Positions 35,184-43,579 are shown, counted from the first letter of the stretch. The stretch is 64,000 bases of DNA from Ascidiaceihabitans sp039975415 (GCF_039975415.1 NZ_JBDWHD010000014.1); one strand, 5' to 3'. Program-made: numbers and translations. Notes: generated from the letters alone by a model not told the origin.

Positions 35184-35537
35184 TTAGCTTTGGCCTTGGG
35201 CCGCCATCAACTGACGCAACAACATTTCTTCGTTCATGCTGTCTTCTTCGGGCTTGTCCTGCTCGGCACCCATCAAAAGCGCCATTGCGTCTTCTTCGGC
35301 TTCATCAACTTCAATCTGGTTTTGGTTCGATTCGATCAAACGCTCGCGCAGTTCATCAGCGCTTTGCGTTTCGTCAGCAATCTCGCGCAAGGACACAACA
35401 GGGTTTTTGTCATTGTCCCGATCCACAGTGATCGCAGCACCAGCCGAGATTTCACGCGCACGGTGCGATGCAAGCATCACCAACTCAAAACGGTTTGGGA
35501 CTTTATCGACGCAGTCTTCAACAGTAACGCGGGCCAT
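35184..35537 (-). CDS. rpoZ: RNA polymerase omega subunit
   Basis: 117 residues. The start MARVTVEDCVDKVPNRFELV is the omega signature, followed by ASHRAREISAGA with the conserved ARxI segment and DRDNDKNPVVSLREIA. The C-terminal 50 residues are an acidic Glu/Met-rich extension common in this group. Omega chaperones the beta-prime subunit and is part of the ppGpp binding site, in keeping with the rel gene that follows. Confidence 0.95.
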   Translation of the reverse strand: MARVTVEDCVDKVPNRFELVMLASHRAREISAGAAITVDRDNDKNPVVSLREIADETQSADELRERLIESNQNQIEVDEAEEDAMALLMGAEQDKPEEDSMNEEMLLRQLMAAQGQS

Positions 35538-35612
35538 TGTGGTGCTCCAAAAGCAAAGGATAGGAATAGAAGCGGGTGTTTAGGCGGGATTCCCCTAATT
35601 TACAAGCAGATA

Positions 35613-36182
35613 TTATAACGCTTTGACCTCATCGCGCAGCGACTTTGGCAGCGCCGCCAACATCTGCAACACAGTCAAGCCTGACACCGGATGACGCCAG
35701 TCCGGCGCAACATCGGCCATCGGCACAAGGACAAAGGCGCGGTCCTGCAAACGGGGATGCGGTAGGATCAATGTGTCTGGGGCCTTGAGAGACTGCGCTT
35801 CGGGGTTCAGATCACGCCACTGCGTGTAAGTGGCCAGATCGGGGGCCACCTGATCGCCGTAAGCAATCAAATCCATATCAAGCGTGCGTTGCCCCCACCG
35901 TTGGTCACGTACACGCCCAAAGCTGTTTTCAATCTTGTGCAATTCGGCCAAAGCCTGCGCGGGCGACCATGGCGCTTCTAGCGCGACGGCCGCATTCACA
36001 TAGTCCGGACCGGCACCCGCAGGAAAACACGGGGTGCGATAAAAAGGGCTGACAGCTCGAATCACGACCTGTGATTGCATCAACGCATCCACCGCTTTAC
36101 CCAAGGTCACCTCTGGGTCACCAGCGGATGATGGCTGATTTGCCCCTAGGGCAATTACCAATTGTGAGCAGATTTGCGCCAC
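35613..36182 (-). CDS. folK: 2-amino-4-hydroxy-6-hydroxymethyldihydropteridine pyrophosphokinase
   Basis: 189 residues from the GTG at 36182, chosen because AAGGGGGG lies directly upstream; a TTG seven codons earlier would place this site inside the protein. The HPPK motifs are LVIALGANQ near the start, VSPFYRTPCFP, and RWGQRTLDMDLIAYG with the pterin/metal site, then LILPHPRLQDRAFVLVPM. It makes the pyrophosphate ester used by dihydropteroate synthase in folate synthesis. Confidence 0.94.
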   Translation of the reverse strand: MAQICSQLVIALGANQPSSAGDPEVTLGKAVDALMQSQVVIRAVSPFYRTPCFPAGAGPDYVNAAVALEAPWSPAQALAELHKIENSFGRVRDQRWGQRTLDMDLIAYGDQVAPDLATYTQWRDLNPEAQSLKAPDTLILPHPRLQDRAFVLVPMADVAPDWRHPVSGLTVLQMLAALPKSLRDEVKAL

Positions 36183-36330
36183 TTTCCCCCCCTTTTCACC
36201 CAAACGCAGACTTGATCCGTGGGTGGAAATACTATCTTCACAACATTGCGTAGCCGATTTTATTCAAACGCACACTTCGAAACTCTATATCTCTCTCTGC
36301 GGCTACGAAATTCTTCGGAAGGACATTTAA

Positions 36331-36903
36331 ATGTTTTACAAGGACGAACGGCTGGCGCTGTTCATTGACGGGTCCAATTTGTATGCTGCAGCCAAATCTT
36401 TGGGCTTCGACATCGATTACAAATTGCTGCGCCAGGAATTCATGCGTCGCGGCAAATTGCTGCGGGCGTTCTACTACACGGCACTGTTGGAGAATGACGA
36501 ATACTCCCCCATTCGCCCGCTGGTAGACTGGCTGAACTACAACGGCTTCACCATGGTCACAAAACCGGCCAAGGAATACACCGACAGCATGGGTCGGCGT
36601 AAAGTCAAAGGCAACATGGACATCGAATTGGCCGTGGATGCGATGGAACTGGCACCACGTGTCGATCACATCGTCTTGTTTTCGGGCGACGGCGATTTCC
36701 GCCCGTTGATCGAAAGCCTGCAACGCCAAGGCGTGCGCGTGTCTGTGGTGTCCACCATCCGCAGCCAGCCACCGATGATTTCGGACGAACTGCGCCGTCA
36801 GGCCGACAACTTCATCGAGCTGGACGAATTGAAAGACGTCATTGGGCGTCCCCCTCGCGAATTCACACCTGAGCGCGACGAGGTTGCCGCACAAGGGCAA
36901 TGA
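36331..36903 (+). CDS. NYN domain-containing protein (LabA/DUF88 family)
   Basis: 190 residues. The PIN-like NYN fold has its acidic residues in ALFIDGSNLY, in KGNMDIELAVDAME and in VLFSGDGDFRPLIESL. Together with the NFIELDEL tail this is the LabA/DUF88 type, proposed ribonucleases. AAGGACATTTAA precedes the ATG. It is a single-gene unit divergent from folK and closed by a terminator at 36926. Confidence 0.93.
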   Translation: MFYKDERLALFIDGSNLYAAAKSLGFDIDYKLLRQEFMRRGKLLRAFYYTALLENDEYSPIRPLVDWLNYNGFTMVTKPAKEYTDSMGRRKVKGNMDIELAVDAMELAPRVDHIVLFSGDGDFRPLIESLQRQGVRVSVVSTIRSQPPMISDELRRQADNFIELDELKDVIGRPPREFTPERDEVAAQGQ

Positions 36904-36925
36904 TAACCACATAGCATTTGTGTTG

Positions 36926-36958
36926 AAGCGCCGATGGGGAAACCTGTCGGCGCTTTTC
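36926..36958 (+). terminator. Intrinsic terminator after the NYN gene
   Basis: AAGCGCCGA (36926-36934) pairs with TCGGCGCTT (36947-36955), loop of 12, followed by a pyrimidine-rich TTTTCGTTTCTCTC. Confidence 0.85.
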
Positions 36959-36999
36959 GTTTCTCTCTAAAAGATCGCGCCACCTGCTTGAATTTGGAT

Positions 37000-37227
37000 A
37001 TGCGAACAGCAAGCTTTGTCAAATGGCCTGAACAAGGCGCATCCACCACCGTTTGGGCCGCCACTGCCACCGTGTTGGACGGAAAGGCTGGGGTATATTG
37101 TGAAGATTGCGATGTTGCCGCTGCGGCCGACCCGGATGGACCTACAGCACGATTTGCAGGGGTCAATGCCCACGCTTGTGACGACAACAGCGCCGAACGG
37201 CTTTGGGCCTTAAGCCAAGACCTGCTG
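37000..37227 (+). pseudogene. C-terminal remnant of an SDR oxidoreductase
   Basis: This stretch reads FVKWPEQGASTTVWAATATV, then GKAGVYCEDCDVA and AERLWALSQDL. These three blocks in this order are the C-terminal 70 or so residues of the retinol-dehydrogenase/WW-oxidoreductase-like SDR group. No Rossmann fold, NNAG or YxxxK part precedes them, only a terminator. The frame also runs on past the expected end for about 30 unrelated residues to a stop at 37317. It is read as a decayed gene, not a functional small protein. It occupies the gap between the NYN gene and ispH. Confidence 0.75.
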
Positions 37228-37346
37228 GCCCGCGCACACCAGGCTCAGGGCCACCAGATGAAAAGCGAGGGGCCTCCAACAGCTCTGGACCACAGCGCCC
37301 CTTGCGCTTATCCATAAGCCAGATGCACATGCCTGCGGAGGCCCCC

Positions 37347-38297
37347 ATGACCAAAGCCCCTTTGACACTGTACCTTGCGGCACCGCGCGGCTTTTGCGCA
37401 GGCGTCGACCGCGCCATCAAGATTGTGGAAATGGCTTTGGAAAAATGGGGGGCGCCCGTCTATGTGCGCCATGAAATTGTACACAACAAATTCGTCGTCG
37501 ACGGCTTGCGTGACAAAGGGGCCGTCTTTGTCGAAGAACTGTCCGAGTGCCCCGACGACCGCCCCGTTATCTTTTCGGCCCACGGTGTCCCGAAATCTGT
37601 GCCCAATGCCGCCGCCGCCCGCCAGATGGTCTATGTCGACGCCACCTGCCCCTTGGTCAGCAAAGTCCACATCGAAGCGCAACGCCATTCTGACAATGGC
37701 CTGCAAATGATCATGATCGGCCATGAAGGGCATCCCGAAACCGTAGGCACCATGGGACAGCTGCCCGACGGCGAAGTGCTGCTGGTCGAAACCCCGCAAG
37801 ATGTTGCATCCGTAGCAGTGCGCGACCCCGATGCGCTGGCCTACGTGACACAGACCACCCTTTCGGTGGACGACACAGCCGACATTGTTGCCGCTTTGCA
37901 GGCGCGGTTTCCCAATATCGTAGGCCCGCACAAAGAAGACATTTGTTACGCCACAACCAACCGTCAGGAAGCCGTAAAAGCCATGGCCCCCAAATGCGAC
38001 GCGATGCTTGTTGTGGGCGCACCGAATTCATCGAATTCCAAACGGCTGGTCGAAGTCGGCGCACGCGCTGGCTGCCAATACGCACAGCTGGTGCAGCGGG
38101 CCACAGACATTGATTGGCGGGCTTTGGACGGAATCACATCCATCGGGATCACGGCGGGCGCTTCTGCCCCCGAAGTGTTGATCAACGAAGTCATCGACGC
38201 TTTCAAAGGCAGATATGACGTGACCGAGGAACTGGTGGAAACCGCCGTTGAAAACGTCGAATTCAAAGTGCCCCGCGTCTTGCGCGAACCAGCATGA
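37347..38297 (+). CDS. ispH: 4-hydroxy-3-methylbut-2-enyl diphosphate reductase
   Basis: 316 residues from the ATG at 37347 with GCGGAG seven bases upstream. The three iron-sulfur cysteines are Cys17 in APRGFCAGVDRAI, one in VDATCPLVSKVH and one in the later GAPNSSNSK region neighbourhood near DICYATTNRQ. HGVP and EVGHEGHPE-like IGHEGHPETVGTMGQ are also present. It catalyses the last MEP-pathway step, giving IPP and DMAPP. Its stop overlaps the RidA start. Confidence 0.96.
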   Translation: MTKAPLTLYLAAPRGFCAGVDRAIKIVEMALEKWGAPVYVRHEIVHNKFVVDGLRDKGAVFVEELSECPDDRPVIFSAHGVPKSVPNAAAARQMVYVDATCPLVSKVHIEAQRHSDNGLQMIMIGHEGHPETVGTMGQLPDGEVLLVETPQDVASVAVRDPDALAYVTQTTLSVDDTADIVAALQARFPNIVGPHKEDICYATTNRQEAVKAMAPKCDAMLVVGAPNSSNSKRLVEVGARAGCQYAQLVQRATDIDWRALDGITSIGITAGASAPEVLINEVIDAFKGRYDVTEELVETAVENVEFKVPRVLREPA

Positions 38298-38686
38298 GCC
38301 AAAGGGCCGTCTTTCCCAAAGGCGTCACCGCTGATGATGTGCCGTTAAAGCTGTCGCCGGCCGTCATGTCCAATGGTCATCTGTTTGTGACTGGCATGAC
38401 AGGCAGTGCAACGGACGGCACGATGCCCCAAGACCCCGCCACACAATTCCGCAGCGCCTTCGACAAAATCGCAACCTGTTTGGCAGGCGCTGATCTGGAT
38501 TTCGGCCATGTTGTCGAAATGACCAGCTACCACATCAAGATTGCCGACCACTTTGATACGTTTTCAGCCGTCCACGCCGCTTATGTCAAAGCGCCCTACC
38601 CTGCTTGGACCGCCGTCGAAGTCGCAGGACTGCGCCGCCCCGGCGCCTTGGTCGAAATTCGCGTAATTGCACGCGCCCCTTCATAG
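38294..38686 (+). CDS. RidA family protein
   Basis: 130 residues. The family hydrolyses reactive enamine/imine intermediates. Visible are LSPAVMSNGHLFVTGMTG, the central DFGHVVEMTSYH and the ending PGALVEIRVIARAPS with the conserved Arg of the RVxA segment. It overlaps ispH by four bases and so is co-translated, though the functional link is not obvious. Confidence 0.9.
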   Translation: MSQRAVFPKGVTADDVPLKLSPAVMSNGHLFVTGMTGSATDGTMPQDPATQFRSAFDKIATCLAGADLDFGHVVEMTSYHIKIADHFDTFSAVHAAYVKAPYPAWTAVEVAGLRRPGALVEIRVIARAPS

Positions 38687-38708
38687 CTTCCAAAATCGGA
38701 GACCCACC

Positions 38709-39323
38709 TTGATTACGCTTCAATTTCTGCTCACCGCTTTTGTTGTTGTCATCGCCCCCGGCACCGGTGTCATCTACACCCTCGCCCTTGGGCTGGGCCA
38801 AGGCCGACGGGCCGCCATCTGGGCCGCTTTGGGGTGCACCTTCGGGATCGTGCCCCACCTTGCCGCCGCCACCTTGGGGCTGGCCGCGATCCTGCACACC
38901 TCAGCCTTGCTGTTTAATGTCGTGAAATTCGCGGGCGTCGCTTATCTGTTGTATCTTGCGTGGCAGGCATTGAAATCAGGCGGGGCGCTGGCTGTGTCCG
39001 AAACCAAAACAACAGAAAGCGGTTGGCGCATCGCCCGACGGGGGGCGTTGATCAACATTCTGAACCCCAAACTGTCGATCTTCTTTTTGGCCCTTCTACC
39101 GCCGTTTCTGTCTGGCACCGTCAGTTCCGCAACGCTTGAGATGTCCGTAATGGGGCTTGTGTTCATGGCGATGACCTTCGCTGTGTTTGTGCTGTACGGC
39201 AGTTTCGCCGCAGCCGCACGACGCTGGATTTTGGGATCGGAACGGGCCATGGCGTGGCTGAACCGCAGCTTTGCAGTCATCTTCACGGCCCTGGCCGGAC
39301 GATTGGCTTTGGAACGCGCCTGA
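38709..39323 (+). CDS. LysE family translocator
   Basis: 204 residues from the TTG at 38709, supported by CGGAG eight bases upstream and by the family start near the first helix (LITLQFLLTAFVVVIAPGTG). Six membrane helices are expected. GLGQGRRAAIWAALGCTFGI and the RRGALINILNPKLSIFFLAL motif are characteristic. Members (RhtB/LysE) export amino acids or derivatives. The substrate is unknown. It overlaps the DUF3429 start (TGATG). Confidence 0.9.
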   Translation: MITLQFLLTAFVVVIAPGTGVIYTLALGLGQGRRAAIWAALGCTFGIVPHLAAATLGLAAILHTSALLFNVVKFAGVAYLLYLAWQALKSGGALAVSETKTTESGWRIARRGALINILNPKLSIFFLALLPPFLSGTVSSATLEMSVMGLVFMAMTFAVFVLYGSFAAAARRWILGSERAMAWLNRSFAVIFTALAGRLALERA

Positions 39324-39775
39324 TGTTTGGTATTCCACGCGCGCCTCTGCTGCTTGGGTTGGCTGGGCTGATCCCGTTTGTATGGGGTGCCATCAGCTAT
39401 CTTGTGCCCAGTCTTGCCACATGGGGCGCTGGCCTGTTCGGGCCACGCAACGTCAGCTTGTTTGTGCAACTCAGCTACGGCAGCATTATCTTAAGCTTCA
39501 TGTCGGGTGTCCTTTGGGGTTTCGCCACCAAAACACGCAGGGCGCAGGCCGCTGTTGGCTACGCCTTGGCCACCCTGCCTGCTTTGTGGATATTTCTGGC
39601 CCCTGCGACTGGCCCGACAAGCGGGCTGATGAACCTGATTTTTGGCTTTATCGGCGTCCTTATCCTTGATTTTGCCTTTACAACATGGGGGCTTACACCA
39701 GTGTGGTGGATGCGTTTACGAGTGTTATTGACCACAATCGTGGTTGGAAGCCTGAGCATCGGAGTACTCTTTTGA
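39323..39775 (+). CDS. DUF3429 family membrane protein
   Basis: 150 residues with five predicted membrane helices. The segment SYGSIILSFMSGVLWGFAT is typical of DUF3429. No function is known. The start ATG overlaps the LysE stop, and its stop overlaps the TTG start of the methyltransferase gene. Confidence 0.88.
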   Translation: MFGIPRAPLLLGLAGLIPFVWGAISYLVPSLATWGAGLFGPRNVSLFVQLSYGSIILSFMSGVLWGFATKTRRAQAAVGYALATLPALWIFLAPATGPTSGLMNLIFGFIGVLILDFAFTTWGLTPVWWMRLRVLLTTIVVGSLSIGVLF

Positions 39776-40365
39776 CGGATACAGAAACCCTGAATGTCTA
39801 CGCCCAAAAAGCACAGGATTACGCCGACTTGACGGTTGAAGGCACCCGCAAAGACAAGCAATTGCTGGGCTTTCTTGCCGCGCTGCCACCCGGTGGCACG
39901 GTGCTTGATATAGGATGCGGGCCGGGCCACGCGTCGGGCCAGATAGCGCAAGCAGGCTTTCGCGTCATTGCAATGGATCCTGTGCGCGAAATGGTAGACC
40001 TTGCCGCACAGCAAAACGGTGTAAGTGCCACGCAAGGCACGTTTGATGATGTCACAGGCACTGATTGTTACGACGGGATCTGGGCCAATTTTTCCATGCT
40101 GCATGTGCCCCGCGCAGATGTCCCGCGCCACCTTCGCGCCATCGCCACAGCCCTTAAACCCGGCGGCGTGTTTCATATCGGCGTAAAGCTGGGCTCAGGC
40201 ACGAAAAGGGACCCGATCGGCAGGCTCTACACCTACTTCACAGAACCCGAGCTGGAAACGCTTTTGGGGGACGTGAACCTCACAATCACAGACCGGAGTT
40301 ATGGAAGTGATAAAGGGCTGGACGGCGTCATGGCAGACTGGATATGTCTGCGCGCATATGGCTGA
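39772..40365 (+). CDS. Class I SAM-dependent methyltransferase
   Basis: 197 residues from the TTG at 39772 (GGAG seven bases upstream, TTGA overlap with the preceding stop). Motif I is VLDIGCGPGHASGQIA; the later GIWANFSMLHVPRADVPRH is motif IV-like, and LKPGGVFHIGVKLG follows. The methyl acceptor is unknown. The gene is in a tightly packed plus-strand run with LysE, DUF3429 and rnhA. Confidence 0.9.
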   Translation: MTDTETLNVYAQKAQDYADLTVEGTRKDKQLLGFLAALPPGGTVLDIGCGPGHASGQIAQAGFRVIAMDPVREMVDLAAQQNGVSATQGTFDDVTGTDCYDGIWANFSMLHVPRADVPRHLRAIATALKPGGVFHIGVKLGSGTKRDPIGRLYTYFTEPELETLLGDVNLTITDRSYGSDKGLDGVMADWICLRAYG

Positions 40366-40813
40366 TTTATTTGCATACACAGACGGCGCCTGTTCAGGCA
40401 ATCCCGGCCCCGGCGGCTGGGGGGCTTTGCTGCAGGCCAAAGACGGCAACACAGTTGTCAAGGAACGCACCCTGAAAGGCGGCGAAAAGCAAACCACCAA
40501 CAACCGGATGGAGCTGCTGGCCGCAATCAATGCGCTTGAATCGCTGACCCGAAAGACCAAGATCACCATCGTCACCGACAGCAACTATGTCAAAAACGGG
40601 ATCACATCGTGGATATTTGGGTGGAAGAAAAACGGTTGGAAAAATGCGGCGAAAAAACCCGTCGCAAATGCCGAGCTTTGGCAGCGGCTTGATGCGGCAA
40701 ACGCGCAGCATGATGTGACATGGGAATGGGTCAAAGGGCACGCCGGCCACCCCGAAAACGAACGCGCCGATGAACTGGCCCGTGCAGGAATGGCGCCGTT
40801 CAAAAAGAACTAA
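40358..40813 (+). CDS. rnhA: Ribonuclease HI
   Basis: 151 residues from the ATG at 40358, overlapping the methyltransferase by eight bases. The catalytic set is visible: Asp in YTDGACSGNPGPGGWG, Glu in NNRMELLAA, Asp in VTDSNYV, and the final His/Asp in GHAGHPENERADELA. It removes RNA from RNA-DNA hybrids such as Okazaki primers and R-loops. Confidence 0.97.
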   Translation: MADLFAYTDGACSGNPGPGGWGALLQAKDGNTVVKERTLKGGEKQTTNNRMELLAAINALESLTRKTKITIVTDSNYVKNGITSWIFGWKKNGWKNAAKKPVANAELWQRLDAANAQHDVTWEWVKGHAGHPENERADELARAGMAPFKKN

Positions 40814-40826
40814 AAGCTGCGCCCTG

Positions 40827-41063
40827 CTATTTGCGCCAATGCGTCGGGACAATGATAAGCGCACCGATCGACGACACGATCGCGTTCAGTCCGGGGCTGG
40901 CGAACCCAAAGCCGAACATCAGTCGGACAAAGTAAAACAAGAACGCACCACCGATGCAGATGATGATGCTTTGAACGATACCGTTGTGGGTAAAATCATA
41001 CTTTTCGGACAGATAGCCCATGATCCCCGCAATCACGACTGTGCCAATCATCGTCGGAAACAT
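40827..41063 (-). CDS. GlsB/YeaQ/YmgE family stress-response membrane protein
   Basis: 78 residues with three hydrophobic segments: TMIGTVVIAGIMGYLSE, the central IIICIGGAFLFYFVRLMFG and SIGALIIVP. Gly-rich helices and this size fit the transglycosylase-associated/GlsB family of small stress membrane proteins. It is convergent with rnhA and lies 12 bases upstream of fmt's end region on the same strand as fmt. Role unknown. Confidence 0.8.
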   Translation of the reverse strand: MFPTMIGTVVIAGIMGYLSEKYDFTHNGIVQSIIICIGGAFLFYFVRLMFGFGFASPGLNAIVSSIGALIIVPTHWRK

Positions 41064-41075
41064 AAAAGCCTCTCC

Positions 41076-41981
41076 TTACAATTGCGTGCCTGCGGGCATC
41101 GATACACCGCGCAAGAACACCTCTACATCCTGCGCCGCTTTGCCCGCCCGTTGCAAGCGGGTCAATCGCACGGCTCCATCAGCACAGGCCACCGTCAGCG
41201 CATCGTCGATCACCTGCCCTGCCATGCCCGTGCCATCCACGCAGATTGATCCCAAAACCTTCACGCGTGTGCCTTCAAAGTCAAACCAGGCCCCTGGAAA
41301 CGGGGATAAGCCGCGGATCAAACGATCCACATTTCGCGCAGGCTGTGCCCAATCAATCGCCGCTTCGCTTTTGTCGATTTTGGCAGCATAGGTGACGCCA
41401 TCTTCGGGTTGGATTTCGGGCGGCAGTCCCGGCAAATCAGCCAACACATCCACAATCGCAGACGCCCCCATTTCGCTAAGGCGATCATGCAGGTCAGCTG
41501 TGGTCTCAGCCTCCGAGATCGGCGTTGAACGGCGCAGCAACACCGGACCAGTGTCCAATCCAGCCTCCATCTGCATGATGCAGACACCCGTTTGCGTATC
41601 TCCCGACATGATGGCGCGGTGAATGGGGGCAGCGCCCCGCCATCGCGGCAAAAGGCTTGCGTGAATATTCACGCAACCATGCGCAGGCGCATCCAGTATC
41701 GTTTGCGGCAAAATCAAACCGTAGGCAACAACGACAGCGACATCCGCTTGCAACGCTGAAAACTCGGCCAATGCGTCGGGGGTGCGTACCGAAACCGGAT
41801 GGCGCACAGGCAATCCTAGCGCGTCTGCGCGGGCGTGTACCGGCGTCAAACGGTCCTTCTTGCCACGACCGGCAGGACGGGGGGGCTGACAATAAACGCA
41901 GACAACCTCGTGCCCAGCCGCCAGAACAGCGTCCAGCACCGGAACGGAAAATTCAGGCGTTCCCATAAAAACCACACGCAT
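41076..41981 (-). CDS. fmt: Methionyl-tRNA formyltransferase
   Basis: 301 residues. The formyltransferase domain has RVVFMGTPEFSVPVLDA, VAYGLILPQTILD, the active-site stretch NIHASLLPRWRGAAPIHRA and GDTQTGVCIMQME. The C-terminal OB-like domain starts near 205. It formylates initiator Met-tRNA. The three peptide deformylase genes that remove this formyl group lie directly upstream on the same strand. Confidence 0.96.
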   Translation of the reverse strand: MRVVFMGTPEFSVPVLDAVLAAGHEVVCVYCQPPRPAGRGKKDRLTPVHARADALGLPVRHPVSVRTPDALAEFSALQADVAVVVAYGLILPQTILDAPAHGCVNIHASLLPRWRGAAPIHRAIMSGDTQTGVCIMQMEAGLDTGPVLLRRSTPISEAETTADLHDRLSEMGASAIVDVLADLPGLPPEIQPEDGVTYAAKIDKSEAAIDWAQPARNVDRLIRGLSPFPGAWFDFEGTRVKVLGSICVDGTGMAGQVIDDALTVACADGAVRLTRLQRAGKAAQDVEVFLRGVSMPAGTQL

Positions 41982-41991
41982 GACGACCCTT

Positions 41992-42013
41992 CTTTCTTTT
42001 CGCTAAAAATATC
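41992..42013 (-). repeat. Short repeated intergenic motif, copy 2
   Basis: On the minus strand this reads GATATTTTTAGCG then AAAAGAAAG, about 12 bases before the fmt start. It resembles the motif at 32256-32275 on the plus strand. Confidence 0.35.
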
Positions 42014-42030
42014 CCGGGGGAGACCCGTAA

Positions 42031-42049
42031 GGGGCGGGGGCAGCGCCCC
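42031..42049. terminator. GC-rich hairpin between the third deformylase gene and fmt
   Basis: GGGGCG and CGCCCC flank a seven-base G-rich loop. There is no T run, so it may be a processing or stalling hairpin and not a full terminator. A similar GGGGGCAG-CCCCC hairpin lies at 56416-56428. Confidence 0.4.
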
Positions 42050-42075
42050 AACTAAGCCCTCCAGACACCAAAACC

Positions 42076-42567
42076 CTAGCTTTTACGTGCCTTGCGCAAC
42101 AGCATATCGCGTTTCACACGACCCAGATTGTCAAAATACATGCGACCCTGCAAATGGTCGATTTGATGTTGGACGGACGTGGCTTCCAAACCGTCAAAGT
42201 CACGGCGGGTGATGATACCAGCCTCATTCATATAGCGCACGACCACAGTTTTCGGGCGCTTCACCTTTGCAGAGACACCGGGTAAATTGGGACTGGCTTC
42301 ATCGTGTGTGTTCATCTCTTCGGATGCATCCAGAACACTGGGGTTGGCCATCAAAATGCGGCGGTCGCGGCGGTCCGACGCATCGACAACGGCCAATTGC
42401 AACATCACACCGATTTGTGGCGCGGCCAATCCGACACCGGGCATGGCATCCATCGTATCGACCATATCTTGCCATATGGCGCGAATATCATCGGTTATTT
42501 CACTGACTTCGGCGGCAGCTGTGCGCAGGCGCTTGTCGGGCCAAGGCAGGCAAAGACGAACAGTCAT
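42076..42567 (-). CDS. Peptide deformylase-like protein lacking key active-site residues
   Basis: 163 residues with the deformylase fold. Motif 1 GVGLAAPQ is intact at 44-51. Motif 2, normally EGCLS, reads EASPN at 90-94, so the metal-ligand cysteine is replaced by Ser92. Motif 3, normally HExDH, reads HQIDH at 134-138, so the catalytic glutamate is Gln135. Loss of both should abolish normal deformylase activity. The frame is intact and overlaps the next deformylase gene by four bases, so it appears to be maintained as a protein. It may have a regulatory or altered role. Confidence 0.9.
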   Translation of the reverse strand: MTVRLCLPWPDKRLRTAAAEVSEITDDIRAIWQDMVDTMDAMPGVGLAAPQIGVMLQLAVVDASDRRDRRILMANPSVLDASEEMNTHDEASPNLPGVSAKVKRPKTVVVRYMNEAGIITRRDFDGLEATSVQHQIDHLQGRMYFDNLGRVKRDMLLRKARKS

Positions 42568-43064
42568 TGCTGCGCCTCATATTCCGCCTCAAGTGCTGCT
42601 CGGGTCGCGGCATCCAGATGATCAAAAGTGACGATACCGTCCAGGTGATCCAGTTCGTGTTGGGCACAGGCCGCGGCAAACCCGTCAAAGGACTGCACGT
42701 ACCGCGCACCTTCCAGCGAAGACCACACCATTTGCACTTGCGCAGGGCGGTTCACGGATGTGCTGACGCCGGGAATAGACAGACAGCCTTCGTCATTTGA
42801 CACGCGATCTTCCCCAACCTCTTGTAGCATCGGGTTGATGCAAATCAGGGGATCGGATTTGCCCTCTTTCCAACCGACGTCCATTACAAACAGACGCACC
42901 ATCGCCCCGACCTGAGGGGCAGCCAGACCACGGCCCGGGGCCGCGTACATCGTCTCAAGCATGTCTGCGGCCAACGCGCGGATGTCGTCAGTCACCTCAT
43001 CTATAGGTACACATGTTTCGGTTAGGCGCGGATCAGGCCACTTCAAAATAGGCAGAACACTCAT
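42564..43064 (-). CDS. def: Peptide deformylase (second copy)
   Basis: 166 residues. All three motifs are intact: GRGLAAPQ (44-51, an Arg in place of the second residue V/I), DEGCLSIPG with the metal ligand Cys94, and QHELDH with His136, Glu137 and His140. It removes formyl groups from nascent N-termini. It lies between two paralogues and overlaps both by four bases. Confidence 0.94.
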   Translation of the reverse strand: MSVLPILKWPDPRLTETCVPIDEVTDDIRALAADMLETMYAAPGRGLAAPQVGAMVRLFVMDVGWKEGKSDPLICINPMLQEVGEDRVSNDEGCLSIPGVSTSVNRPAQVQMVWSSLEGARYVQSFDGFAAACAQHELDHLDGIVTFDHLDAATRAALEAEYEAQQ

Positions 43065-43579
43065 CCGCGCGCCAATTCGCGCTTCATCTTCACCATTTTG
43101 CGGGTGATCATCTGGCGTTTCAAAGGCTTGAGGTGGTCAATGAACAGCTTGCCGTTCAGATGGTCAATTTCATGTTGCACACATGTGGCCCACAAACCGT
43201 TCATGTCTTCGGTCTGCTCATGGCCGTCGCGATCGATCCATTTGACGGTGACTTCGGCAGGCCGTGTCACATCTGCGAACTGTTCGGGCATGGACAAACA
43301 ACCCTCTTCGTAGACGCTCAGATCATCAGAAGACGCCACGACCTCGGGGTTGAACATGATCAGCGGGCGCGGTGTTTCGCCTTCGGCTTTCACGCAATCC
43401 AGCACCACCAGACGCTGCAGCACACCGACCTGCGGCGCCGCAAGGCCAACGCCCGGGGCATCGTACATGGTTTCCAGCATATCATCAGCCAAAGCCCGCA
43501 GATCGTCCGTCAGATCGGGAACGGCGGCACAGGCTTTTTTCAAACGCGGATCGGGGTGCAAAAGAATAGGACGTTTCAT
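43061..43579 (-). CDS. def: Peptide deformylase (canonical copy)
   Basis: 172 residues from the ATG giving MKRPILLHPDPRLKK, the standard deformylase start; the frame continues 12 codons upstream to a TTG that is unlikely to be used. Motifs are GVGLAAPQ at 43-50, EEGCLSMPE with Cys94 and QHEIDH with Glu137. The basic C-terminal tail KRQMITRKMVKMKRELARG is typical of the housekeeping alphaproteobacterial enzyme. It is the first gene of the deformylase trio followed by fmt. Confidence 0.95.
   Translation of the reverse strand: MKRPILLHPDPRLKKACAAVPDLTDDLRALADDMLETMYDAPGVGLAAPQVGVLQRLVVLDCVKAEGETPRPLIMFNPEVVASSDDLSVYEEGCLSMPEQFADVTRPAEVTVKWIDRDGHEQTEDMNGLWATCVQHEIDHLNGKLFIDHLKPLKRQMITRKMVKMKRELARG

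Noticed and set aside
36934..37317. 127-residue frame as an intact small protein
   Set aside because: Its first part covers the NYN terminator, its middle equals only an SDR tail, and its end is unrelated, so a remnant is the better reading.
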